Origin: Burkholderia sp.
Lineage (GTDB): Bacteria > Pseudomonadota > Gammaproteobacteria > Burkholderiales > Burkholderiaceae
Direction of reading: 5' to 3'
DNA: 22,080 bases
Assembly: GCA_028292565.1 (NCBI GenBank)
Contig: JAQGMD010000473.1
Span: forward strand, 1-22,080
The notes beneath the pieces are model-generated. The model saw only the letters and a list, made by a program, of their open reading frames with translations. It did not search any database and was not told the origin of the DNA. Position 1 is the first letter of the stretch; each line of letters opens with the position of its first letter. A program made the translations under genes and the position numbers. This document shows positions 1 through 6,609 of this stretch, in pieces.

Positions 1-85
1 AGGTGATATTCCAGTCAGTCGGCTTGGGCATGCCGACGGGGCGGGCTGCCAGGCGGATCTGTTGATTGGCCAGTGCGGTGCTCAT
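1..85 (-). CDS. NADP-dependent oxidoreductase, CurA/YncB type (N-terminal part, cut by window edge)
   Basis: Only the first 28 codons are present; the gene runs leftward out of the window. The ATG is at 85-83 with an AAGGAGA ribosome binding site at 97-91, spaced 5 nt. The visible peptide begins MSTALANQQIRLAARPVG and continues MPKPTDW. This matches the conserved start of zinc-free medium-chain reductases of the CurA/YncB/leukotriene-B4-dehydrogenase group (the IRLAARPVGMPKP block). Members reduce activated carbon-carbon double bonds with NADPH in the cytosol. The catalytic and Rossmann regions lie outside the window, so the family call rests on this N-terminal block alone and substrate is unknown. 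It is divergent from the bactofilin gene, and repeated TGTAAC motifs lie just upstream. Confidence 0.72.
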   Translation of the reverse strand, partial: MSTALANQQIRLAARPVGMPKPTDWNIT

Positions 86-429
86 GATCGTCTCCTTGGT
101 GCTTGTCAGTTTGTAACCTTGTGTAACGATCGCCAACAGAATCTTTTTCCGCGGCATGATGGCGGGCGGGTTACAAGGCGATTCACGACTATACATAGAA
201 TCAGACGCTCGTGCTTTTTCGCCGAATTTGTAACTGTGGAGGAACTTTCCGTGCAGCATATGGACCAACGCGGGTGCCGTGATTGTTTCTACGGCCCAAG
301 GGCGGGGTCACCCTCCTATACGCAGACGCGAGTCTTGCGTTGCTTCGTTTTGAATGATGCGACGGTTGACTGCGTTTAATTTCACGTAAACGTCACGTGT
401 AGCCACGTCTATCAATATCAGGAGAACTT
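86..429. other. Divergent intergenic region between the oxidoreductase and bactofilin genes
   Basis: This 344-bp stretch separates two divergent genes and holds no recognised gene. It contains TGTAAC at 112-117, 122-127 and 229-234, and the inverse GTTACA at 170-175. The first two are in direct repeat at 10-bp period, as is typical of OmpR-family response-regulator sites. CACGT occurs at 383-387, 394-398 and 404-408, roughly one helical turn apart, just upstream of the bactofilin start. A 42-codon frame starting with GTG at 251 has a good GGAGG at 238-242 and ends at 379, but I do not recognise its product. I could not find a convincing -35/-10 pair for either flanking gene. Confidence 0.5.
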
Positions 430-954
430 ATGCTGCGATCCGAAACGCTCTTTGGCAAGCGCGAAACCAATACGCCAAATACCCTCAACACGACTTCGAG
501 CGGGATCATGCCTGCAGGCACCTCCGGCGTCACTAAGCCAGCCACACCGGCCGCAACTGCTCCCGCGCCCGTTTCCAGCACCAACAACGAAGGCGGCAGC
601 AAGTTGATCGTTGGCCCGAATATAAAGCTCAAAGGCGTAGAAATCACCGATTGCGACACGCTGGTGGTGGAAGGCCGCGTTGAAGCGACTATTGACTCGC
701 GCATGATTCAGATCTCCGAGCGCGGCGCCTTCAAGGGTTCCGCAGAAATCGACATCGCTGAAATTCACGGCGAATTCGACGGCGACCTGACCGTGCGTCA
801 GAAGCTGGTTATCTACTCGACCGGTAAAGTTTCCGGCAAGGTCCGTTACGGCAAACTGGTCATCGAAGAAGGCGGCCAACTGTCCGGCGATATCCAGGTG
901 GGTACTTCGGCTGCTTCGTCGGCCAAAGGCCTCTCGGTTGCCAAGGCCGGCTAA
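430..954 (+). CDS. Bactofilin (polymer-forming cytoskeletal protein)
   Basis: Encodes 174 residues. An N-terminal tail of about 55 residues is rich in Thr, Pro, Ala and Ser and likely disordered. A compact Gly/Val/Ile-rich core (about residues 58-150) follows, beginning SKLIVGPNIKLKGVEI. The repeating pattern of short beta-strands with G-x-[VI] turns (VVEGRVEATI, GEFDGDLTV, GKVSGKVRYGKL) is that of the bactofilin right-handed beta-helix (DUF583). Bactofilins self-assemble without nucleotide into filaments that scaffold cell-wall enzymes, polar proteins or shape determinants. Start choice is clear: AGGAGA at 420-425 lies 4 nt before the ATG. No M23 peptidase gene, a common partner, is adjacent. 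The gene appears monocistronic because a strong terminator follows. Confidence 0.93.
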   Translation: MLRSETLFGKRETNTPNTLNTTSSGIMPAGTSGVTKPATPAATAPAPVSSTNNEGGSKLIVGPNIKLKGVEITDCDTLVVEGRVEATIDSRMIQISERGAFKGSAEIDIAEIHGEFDGDLTVRQKLVIYSTGKVSGKVRYGKLVIEEGGQLSGDIQVGTSAASSAKGLSVAKAG

Positions 955-1051
955 AACACAGCAAGACACAAGAACTGAATAAGCGGCCGCCAGGGCCCTC
1001 GCGCCGGCGGACTCAACCGCACTCGCCGCTGCGGAAACGCCGCGGATATTG

Positions 1052-1088
1052 CCCGGATCACGCCTCGCGTATCCGGGTTTTGTTTTTT
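1052..1088 (+). terminator. Rho-independent terminator after the bactofilin gene
   Basis: CCCGGAT (1052-1058) pairs with ATCCGGG (1071-1077). The stem continues inward through ACGC/GCGT with a single bulged C and a CTC loop, giving about 11 base pairs. A T-rich tract, TTTTGTTTTTT, follows at 1078-1088. This is the classic intrinsic terminator layout on the + strand and should isolate the bactofilin gene from purU. Confidence 0.9.
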
Positions 1089-1147
1089 GTGAGGCGCATT
1101 AAGGCATGCGACAATAGCGGCCTTTGTCTAGTGCAATAAAGCGAAAC

Positions 1148-2017
1148 ATGACGCACCCCGAATACATCCTCACTCTGTCTTGCCACGATCAGCGGGGCAT
1201 CGTTCACCGCGTTTCCGGCTTTCTGGCCGAACACGGATGCAACATCATCGATTCTGCGCAGTTTGGTGATGCCCAATCGCAGCTGTTTTTCATGCGCGTA
1301 CATTTTTCCGCCGAAGACGCGTCTGTCAGCGATGCGGGATTGCGCGCGGACTTTGCAGCGTTGGCTGCGTCCATGCAAATGAATGCGCAGTTGAACGACG
1401 CGCGTAAGAAGCCACGTGTGATGTTGATGGTCTCGAAAATCGGCCACTGCCTGAACGACTTGCTGTTCCGTTACCGGAGCGGCCTGTTGCCGGTCGACAT
1501 TCCGGCCATCGTTTCGAACCATACCGATTTCTACCAGCTCGCCGCGAGCTACAACATCCCGTTCCACCACTTGCCGCTGGCCGCGGCCGCATCGCCTGAA
1601 GCCAAGCGTGCGCAGGAACAGCGGATTCTGGAGATCGTGGAAAACAATAATATCGACCTCGTCGTGCTCGCACGTTACATGCAGATATTGTCGCCGGAGA
1701 TGTGCGATGCGTTGAGGGGCAGGGCGATCAATATCCATCATTCATTCCTGCCCAGCTTCAAAGGCGCCAAGCCTTACTATCAGGCGCATGAACGGGGTGT
1801 GAAGCTGATCGGGGCGACCGCGCATTTCGTGACCGGCGACCTCGACGAAGGACCGATCATCGAACAGGATGTGGAGCGCGTCGATCACGCGATGGATCCG
1901 GACACCCTGACCGCAATCGGACGTGACGTGGAGTGTGTGGTGCTGGCACGCGCGGTCAAGTGGTTCGTCGAGCACCGGATTCTGCTGAATGGGCACAAGA
2001 CGGTAGTGTTCAAGTAA
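1148..2017 (+). CDS. purU: Formyltetrahydrofolate deformylase
   Basis: Encodes 289 residues, normal for PurU. It hydrolyses 10-formyl-tetrahydrofolate to formate and tetrahydrofolate, balancing the one-carbon pool and supplying formate for PurT-dependent purine synthesis. An N-terminal ACT-like domain (about residues 5-85, starting YILTLSCHDQRGIVHRVSGF) is followed by a formyltransferase fold from about residue 93 (RVMLMVSKIGHCLNDLL). The catalytic Asn-His-Asp set of this fold is visible as N195 and H197 in INIHHSFLPSFKGA, and D233 in GDLDEGPII. The ATG at 1148 is chosen because the family begins right at the ACT domain. An in-frame TTG at 1124 would add 8 unconserved residues. The ribosome binding site is weak (AAAGCGA). 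Confidence 0.95.
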   Translation: MTHPEYILTLSCHDQRGIVHRVSGFLAEHGCNIIDSAQFGDAQSQLFFMRVHFSAEDASVSDAGLRADFAALAASMQMNAQLNDARKKPRVMLMVSKIGHCLNDLLFRYRSGLLPVDIPAIVSNHTDFYQLAASYNIPFHHLPLAAAASPEAKRAQEQRILEIVENNNIDLVVLARYMQILSPEMCDALRGRAINIHHSFLPSFKGAKPYYQAHERGVKLIGATAHFVTGDLDEGPIIEQDVERVDHAMDPDTLTAIGRDVECVVLARAVKWFVEHRILLNGHKTVVFK

Positions 2018-2471
2018 CTTCGCCCCAAGCACCAGAATCAAGTTTGACCGCATCGCGGCGCCCGTCGCGATGCACTTCGGTATAGTCCCCCCGCTGCTGG
2101 CCCCCCTCTCTTCTGTCTCCCCGCGGTACACCGTCAAGCAACCACCCTCCTGCCGTCGACGCAAATTTTTGTTGAGCAAATCAAGCGTTGTATTTCTCCA
2201 AGATAACTTGTTGTGTAAGGGAAATATAAATAAACTATTTATAACTTGTGAAGTACCGGTTGCGCCAGTACCACCCTCGTGCTCTCTAAAACAAAGGCTG
2301 CCCATGAGCCACGCTCTCGCAACACACCAACAGCCCGGAATCAACGATACCGAATCAATCCGGTACCTGCGAGGAGTGCCCAGCTAGTGCGGCCCTATCG
2401 ATTTGCATACGCACGTGATGTACCGCTTTGTCTGACTCACCTACTTTTCACCTTACCGAACAGAGGCCTCG
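2018..2471. other. Intergenic region with an AT-rich core upstream of the lipoprotein gene
   Basis: This 454-bp gap has no recognised gene. Near purU an 8-bp hairpin (GCATCGCG at 2050-2057 with CGCGATGC at 2066-2073) lacks a T-tract, so terminator function is doubtful. The stretch 2160-2250 is distinctly AT-rich compared with its surroundings and carries a plausible sigma-70 promoter at 2208-2236. A 27-codon frame at 2304-2387 begins ATG with AAAGG about 7 nt upstream and reads MSHALATHQQPGINDT onward. I do not recognise it; it may be a leader peptide or chance. Confidence 0.5.
2208..2236 (+). promoter_or_regulatory. Putative sigma-70 promoter for the lipoprotein gene
   Basis: TTGTTG at 2208-2213 and TAAACT at 2231-2236 are separated by exactly 17 bp in a strongly AT-rich stretch. 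Each hexamer matches consensus at four of six positions. Transcription would start near 2243, leaving a leader of about 230 nt before the lipoprotein start. It is the best promoter-like pair in this gap but is unproven. Confidence 0.4.
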
Positions 2472-3125
2472 ATGAATAAAATGAAGCTGTCCCTGCTTGC
2501 CCTCGTTTCCTCAGTCCTCGCCGCCTGTGGCGGTGGAGGGGGAGCCAGCCCAACTCCCCTCAGCGGGCCGAAGTTTGGCGATTGTTTCATAGGGACCCCT
2601 GGGACCCGCTACACCAAGACAAACGGATATTCAACCCTGATCGTTCAAGAACCGTTTAATGGCCGGGCGGAAGTGGGCGAAATCGAGCTCAGGTCTGATG
2701 GCAAGCGCGATTTTGCCACTTACGTGGCAGTCGGCAGTACAGAGGTCGACATACGTGGCTTTATCTTCTATGACGCTTCCGGAGAAGTCTCTTCGACAGA
2801 GGTTACCGCCGGCTATAACGCTCCGGTCAATCTGGCGCCGGGACAGAAAATACAACGCGTCGTGACCGTGACAAAGAGCACACCTACTCAAACAAATCCT
2901 CCGACAACACGAAACGAAGAACTCACTTTCATTGGTTTTGAAAACCTGACACTTGGCGGAAGAACGTTTACCGACGTCTGCAAATTCGTTATGACAGGAA
3001 GCGGAGGGGAAAAGGTTGAGAACTGGTTCGCAAAAGGGTTCGGCAATATTAAATGGGTGACGGTAAACGCTTCGGGAACGCCCATCGTATCCGCTGAATT
3101 GCAAACGATACTCGCTGCACCCTGA
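2472..3125 (+). CDS. Putative lipoprotein of unknown function
   Basis: Encodes 217 residues. A short signal peptide (MNKMKLSLLALVSSVLAAC) ends in a lipobox LAAC with the acylated Cys at position 19, followed by a Gly tract. The mature part is mostly polar with short beta-type segments. It has two further cysteines, in FGDCFIG near the start and TDVCKFV near residue 175, which could form a disulfide in the periplasm. I recognise no catalytic motif and assign no function. The residue after Cys19 is Gly, not Asp, so an outer-membrane location is plausible. GAGG at 2463-2466 supports the ATG at 2472. It stands alone: purU upstream is separated by 454 bp and the next gene is convergent. Confidence 0.8.
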   Translation: MNKMKLSLLALVSSVLAACGGGGGASPTPLSGPKFGDCFIGTPGTRYTKTNGYSTLIVQEPFNGRAEVGEIELRSDGKRDFATYVAVGSTEVDIRGFIFYDASGEVSSTEVTAGYNAPVNLAPGQKIQRVVTVTKSTPTQTNPPTTRNEELTFIGFENLTLGGRTFTDVCKFVMTGSGGEKVENWFAKGFGNIKWVTVNASGTPIVSAELQTILAAP

Positions 3126-3142
3126 CCTCGTTACATGAGGTT

Positions 3143-3181
3143 GTCGGGCCTCGCATCGTTCAGTTGACGGCAAGGCCCGAC
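3143..3181. terminator. Inverted repeat between convergent lipoprotein and esterase genes, possible terminator
   Basis: GTCGGGCCT (3143-3151) and AGGCCCGAC (3173-3181) form a perfect 9-bp inverted repeat around a 21-nt loop. A smaller one, ACCTC (3125-3129)/GAGGT (3137-3141), lies directly upstream. The position between two convergent stop codons (3125 and 3193) fits bidirectional termination. Neither strand has a T-run after the stem, so it is not a textbook intrinsic terminator. Confidence 0.45.
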
Positions 3182-3192
3182 GCTCAACCCCG

Positions 3193-3870
3193 TCATTGGA
3201 GCGTGGCTAACACCCGGCGTAGCCACGCACCGATATCTTCTACTTCTTCCGCGCAGACCGAGTGCTGCATCATGTACTCATGCCATTCCACCTGATAGCC
3301 GTGCGACTTCAGCACGTCCCGCGACCGTTCTGCCCGATCGATCGGAATGACGGGATCGCCGCGGCCGTGGGCGAGGAAAATCGGTGTCTCGTGGTTGGAC
3401 GAATGACGCTCGTCGGCCACAGTAGTATGTATCGGCAAATAGCCGGAAAGGCACAGCAGCCCCGCCAGCCGTTCCGGATGCCGCAAGCCGGTTTGCAACG
3501 TCATCGCGCAGCCTTGTGAAAAGCCGGCGAGGACAATGCGATTTGCCGGAATGCCGCGCGTCTTTTCCTGCGCAATCAGCGCTTCCACCGCCAACTGCGA
3601 TTTGCGCAGCCCGGCTTCGTCTTCCCGCTTTGCGAGATCCGCGCCGAGTATGTCATACCATGCGCGCATCACGTAGCCGTTGTTGATCGTTACCGGCATC
3701 GTTGGCGCATGCGGAAAAATGAAGCGGATCGCGGGGCAGCCGCTCAAATCCAGTTCCTGAACGATGGGTACAAAATCCGAACCGTCCGCACCCAGGCCAT
3801 GCAGCCAGATCACCGAGGCAGTCGGGTTCGGGGCGGTTTCGAGCTGAATGGATTCGAGTAAGTGAGCCAT
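3193..3870 (-). CDS. Carboxylesterase / phospholipase family alpha/beta hydrolase
   Basis: Encodes 225 residues, the usual size for the bacterial carboxylesterase II / acyl-protein-thioesterase-like family (Pfam Abhydrolase_2). These cytosolic enzymes hydrolyse short acyl esters; the natural substrate is not deducible. An early oxyanion block is visible in VIWLHGLGADGSDF (residues 20-33). The catalytic triad reads as Ser118 in GFSQG, Asp172 in HGRGDPVIP and His203 in MMQHSVC. The ATG at 3870 is chosen because the family begins just before this first strand, with a modest GGA about 8 nt upstream. The frame is open far upstream through mog in another reading frame, but that extension is non-homologous shadow. 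It is the last gene of the leftward yjgA-mog-esterase cluster, 50 bp after mog. Confidence 0.92.
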   Translation of the reverse strand: MAHLLESIQLETAPNPTASVIWLHGLGADGSDFVPIVQELDLSGCPAIRFIFPHAPTMPVTINNGYVMRAWYDILGADLAKREDEAGLRKSQLAVEALIAQEKTRGIPANRIVLAGFSQGCAMTLQTGLRHPERLAGLLCLSGYLPIHTTVADERHSSNHETPIFLAHGRGDPVIPIDRAERSRDVLKSHGYQVEWHEYMMQHSVCAEEVEDIGAWLRRVLATLQ

Positions 3871-3890
3871 TGTTTTTCCGGGGAATGAGT

Positions 3891-3921
3891 TTATTGCTGC
3901 TGTTATTGCTGCTGTTATTAC
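3891..3921. repeat. 12-bp tandem repeat between mog and the esterase gene
   Basis: The unit TTATTGCTGCTG occurs perfectly at 3891-3902 and 3903-3914, with a partial third copy (TTATTAC) at 3915-3921 that runs into the mog stop codon. It lies in the 50-bp spacer between two leftward genes, so it is transcribed as CAGCAGCAATAA units. Copy-number change by slippage would alter only the spacer length. Confidence 0.8.
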
Positions 3922-4544
3922 TATTTGGGGCGGATCGCCGACTTCGGTCGGAATGCCTTGCATACCGCTTCGTTGGTCTCGATGTACGGTCCGCCAATCA
4001 GGTCGATACAGTAGGGAATAGCGGCAAAAATGCCCTGAACGACCTGCTTGCCTTCCGCATCCTTCAATCCCTCCAGCGTTTCCTTGATCGACTTCGGCTG
4101 GCCGGGGAGGTTCATGATCAACGCTGCATGGTCGGGCGTTTCTCGTATTACCGCCAACTGCCGCGACAGGATCGCGGTGGGGACGAACTTGAGGCTGATC
4201 TGGCGCATCTGTTCGCCGAAGCCAGGCATCTCTTTGGTGCCGATGGCCAGCGTCGCTTCCGGCGTTACGTCGCGCCTTGCAGGGCCGGTGCCGCCGGTGG
4301 TCAGGACGAGATCGCATCCCGCTACATCCACCAGCTCGACCAGTGCCTTTTCGATCTGCGTACGCTCGTCCGGTATCAGCCGGGTTTCCATACGCCACGG
4401 GCTGGTCAGCGCGGAGGCAAACCAGTCGCGCAGCGCCGGAATGCCCTGGTCTTCATAGACGCCGCTGGAAGCCCGGTCGGAGATGGAGACGAGTCCGATC
4501 AGGAGTTCGTCGGGGTTACTCTTCTTCTGGTTCGTCATGCTCAT
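3921..4544 (-). CDS. mog: Molybdopterin adenylyltransferase
   Basis: Encodes 207 residues. Mog activates molybdopterin by adenylation before molybdenum insertion in molybdenum cofactor synthesis. The MoaB/Mog fold signature is clear: GLVSISDRASSGVYEDQGIP near residues 17-36, the nucleotide-binding TTGGTGPARRDVTPEA at 82-97, and MNLPGQPKSIKETL further on. Asp78 and Asp92 flank the glycine loop, as expected. The sequence resembles E. coli Mog closely, including the C-terminal AFRPKSA. Start at 4544 has AGGA about 5 nt upstream; a second ATG is two codons later. Its first 29 bp overlap the end of yjgA, suggesting translational coupling. Confidence 0.95.
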   Translation of the reverse strand: MSMTNQKKSNPDELLIGLVSISDRASSGVYEDQGIPALRDWFASALTSPWRMETRLIPDERTQIEKALVELVDVAGCDLVLTTGGTGPARRDVTPEATLAIGTKEMPGFGEQMRQISLKFVPTAILSRQLAVIRETPDHAALIMNLPGQPKSIKETLEGLKDAEGKQVVQGIFAAIPYCIDLIGGPYIETNEAVCKAFRPKSAIRPK

Positions 4545-5103
4545 CGGATTCCTGCGGTGAGGTTTTCTTTTGGAGCTGCTTCAGGATCTGAAAGATTTCG
4601 CGATAGGCTTTGGGTGGTTTGTTCTCTGCCTGTTCCTTGCGCGCATTGCGGATCAGGGTACGCAGCTGCTGCGCATTGACCTCCGGATTTTGCTCCAGCA
4701 GCTCGGTGAGCGCGTCGTCGTTAGCCAGCAGTTTTTCGCGGCGGCGTTCCAGCGCATGCATCGCAGCGGTATCGGCCTTGGAGAGGCCTTTCCAGCTGTC
4801 GAGCACCTTCTGGATTGCCGCGAGTTCATGCTCTTCCAGCGTGCGCATTTTTTTGCCGACGTATTGCATCTGGCGGCGCCGGCCTTCATGGTCCTTGATG
4901 CGCTGGCAATCGAGGATTGCATCGCGCACGTCTTCCGGCATCGGGACGCGCATGACGCGGTCTTTCGGTTGCGAAACGAGCTCTTCGCCGAGTTTCTGCA
5001 GGGCGGTCATTTCGCGTTTCAGTTCTGACTTTGATGGCCGGTCGTACTCTTGCTCGAATTCATTCGACTGGAAGCCGACGGAGCCTCGGTTGGGGTTTGG
5101 CAT
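4516..5103 (-). CDS. darP: Ribosome biogenesis factor DarP (YjgA, DUF615)
   Basis: Encodes 195 residues, almost entirely charged helix, as in E. coli YjgA/DarP, which associates with late pre-50S particles and promotes peptidyl-transferase-centre maturation. Family blocks include SKSELKREMTALQKLGEELV (about residues 24-43), a DAILDCQRIKDHEGRRRQ segment and RRREKLLANDDALTELL. The C-terminus is acidic (DEHDEPEEE) with weak conservation expected. I see no convincing ribosome binding site before the ATG at 5103, but the preceding FQSNEFEQEYDRPSKSELK block needs this start. It is first in the leftward cluster with mog and the esterase, and divergent from pmbA by 83 bp. Confidence 0.93.
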   Translation of the reverse strand: MPNPNRGSVGFQSNEFEQEYDRPSKSELKREMTALQKLGEELVSQPKDRVMRVPMPEDVRDAILDCQRIKDHEGRRRQMQYVGKKMRTLEEHELAAIQKVLDSWKGLSKADTAAMHALERRREKLLANDDALTELLEQNPEVNAQQLRTLIRNARKEQAENKPPKAYREIFQILKQLQKKTSPQESDEHDEPEEE

Positions 5104-5144
5104 GATGGTAAAAGGAGTAGGCGCAAAGCCGTTTGGTAAACGAC

Positions 5145-5153
5145 TGCTATGAT
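5145..5153 (+). promoter_or_regulatory. Extended -10 promoter element for pmbA
   Basis: TGCTATGAT at 5145-5153 fits an extended -10 (TGn followed by TATGAT). No good -35 hexamer is found at 15-18 bp upstream, which extended -10 promoters tolerate. Transcription would begin near 5160, leaving a leader of about 27 nt to the pmbA ATG. Confidence 0.5.
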
Positions 5154-5186
5154 AACTGTTTTAATGCAAATCCAAAAAGCGAGCTC

Positions 5187-6551
5187 ATGAGTACTCCTGT
5201 ATTTACCTATACCCAGGAACAATTCCAGCAGATCGCGCAAGATATGTTGCGTTTCGCAAGAGAAACCGGCGCTTCGGAAGCCGCGGTGGAAATCAGCGAG
5301 GGCCAGGGGTTATCGGTTTCCGTTCGTAAAGGTAACGTCGAGACCATCGAACAAAACAAGGATAAGGGTATCGGCATCACCGTGCATCTCGGTGAGGAGC
5401 GTCATATTCGCCGCGGCAACGCAAGCACATCCGATTTCTCGCAGAAATCGCTGAGGGACACGGTGGAGGCGGCTTACAATATTGCGCGCTTCACATCGGA
5501 GGACGATTGCGCCGGCCTGCCGGACCTCGATACGCTCGAGATGGAACCGCGCGATTTGGAACTGTACTATCCGTGGAAGATTTCGTCGGAGGAAGCGGTT
5601 GAAATAGCCAAACGCGGCGAAGCGGCGGCGTTTGCCGTCGACAAGCGGATCACCAACAGCGAAGGCGCTTCCGTCTATGCGCAGCAATCCCATTTCATTG
5701 CCGCCAATACGCGCGGGTTCATGGGAGGTTATCCGTATTCGCGTCATAGCATCTCAGTCGCACCGATTGCCGGCAAAGGCGCCAATATGCAGCGCGACGA
5801 CTGGTATTCCTCGGCGCGCGATCCGAAGAGGCTTTCGAAGCCGGAAGCGATCGGCCGTTATGCGGCCGAGCGTGCACTGGCCCGGTTGAATGCGCGCAAG
5901 CTGAACACGCGCCAATGTCCGGTGCTGTTCGAGGCGCCGCTGGCTGCGGGCCTGCTCGGGTCGTTTGTACAGGCAGTTTCGGGCGGAGCGCTGTATCGCA
6001 AGTCGACCTTCCTACTCGATTCGCTCGGCAGGCAAGTGTTCTCGCCGCATATTCAGGTGGTTGAGGATCCGCTGATCGTTGGTGCCGTCGGTTCCGCGCC
6101 TTTCGACGAGGAGGGCGTCAAGACGCAACGACGCGACGTGGTGCGCGATGGCCTGGTCCAGGGATATTTCCTATCGACTTACTCGGCTCGCAAGCTCGGC
6201 ATGAAAACCACCGGCAATTCAGGCGGTTCGCATAATCTCACACTGGTTTCGCTGCTGACCAAGCCTACCGACGATTTCCAGGCGATGCTGAAGAAGCTCG
6301 ATACCGGATTGCTGGTGACCGAACTGATGGGGCAGGGCGTCAATTACGTGACCGGCGACTATTCGCGAGGCGCTTCAGGTTTCTGGGTCGAGAACGGCGT
6401 GATCCAGTATCCCGTAGAGGAAATCACGATCGCGGGTAATCTGAAGGATATGTTCCGGCAGATGGTTGCCGTCGGCACCGACCGGCTGGTTCGCGGGACC
6501 AAGGAAATCGGGTCGGTGCTGATTGAAAGTATGACGGTCGCGGGTAGCTGA
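5187..6551 (+). CDS. pmbA: Metalloprotease subunit PmbA (TldE)
   Basis: Encodes 454 residues, matching PmbA/TldE. With TldD it forms a heterodimeric metalloprotease that processes peptides such as microcin B17 and degrades unfolded small proteins such as CcdA in E. coli. PmbA itself lacks the HExxH zinc motif, which belongs to TldD; none is present here. Recognisable blocks include VRKGNVETIEQNKDKGIGI (about residues 46-64), FLLDSLGRQVFSP, GNSGGSHNL and the C-terminal VNYVTGDYSRGASGFWVENG with PVEEITIAGNL. Start at 5187 (MSTPVFTY) is preferred over an upstream in-frame alternative at 5133, which lies upstream of the -10 element. No tldD gene is nearby, normal since the two are often unlinked. 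Confidence 0.94.
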   Translation: MSTPVFTYTQEQFQQIAQDMLRFARETGASEAAVEISEGQGLSVSVRKGNVETIEQNKDKGIGITVHLGEERHIRRGNASTSDFSQKSLRDTVEAAYNIARFTSEDDCAGLPDLDTLEMEPRDLELYYPWKISSEEAVEIAKRGEAAAFAVDKRITNSEGASVYAQQSHFIAANTRGFMGGYPYSRHSISVAPIAGKGANMQRDDWYSSARDPKRLSKPEAIGRYAAERALARLNARKLNTRQCPVLFEAPLAAGLLGSFVQAVSGGALYRKSTFLLDSLGRQVFSPHIQVVEDPLIVGAVGSAPFDEEGVKTQRRDVVRDGLVQGYFLSTYSARKLGMKTTGNSGGSHNLTLVSLLTKPTDDFQAMLKKLDTGLLVTELMGQGVNYVTGDYSRGASGFWVENGVIQYPVEEITIAGNLKDMFRQMVAVGTDRLVRGTKEIGSVLIESMTVAGS

Positions 6552-6555
6552 GTTC

Positions 6556-6600
6556 GTAGGTCGGAAAGCAGAGGCCCATGGCTTCTGCTTTCCGACCTAT
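6556..6600. repeat. GTAG-headed REP-like hairpin, bidirectional terminator of pmbA and dctA
   Basis: A GTAG head begins at 6556. TAGGTCGGAAAGCAGA (6557-6572) pairs perfectly over 16 bp with its inverse at 6584-6599. The stem can extend inward through GGCC/GGCT, including one G-T wobble, to a CAT loop, giving up to 20 bp. The hairpin sits immediately after the pmbA stop and just before the dctA stop on the other strand, so it probably ends both transcripts. Head sequence and hairpin resemble bacterial REP elements, and related units occur at 21340-21396. Confidence 0.8.
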
Positions 6601-6609
6601 GAGTTTAAT

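Noticed and set aside
2521..2545. G-rich tract in the lipoprotein gene as a phase-variation repeat
   Set aside because: The longest G run is only five bases and is interrupted, too short for slipped-strand switching.
3193..4398. 401-codon frame that would fuse the esterase to an upstream extension
   Set aside because: The extra 176 codons run antisense-frame through mog, are rich in Arg/Gly shadow composition, and the esterase family begins at the ATG at 3870.
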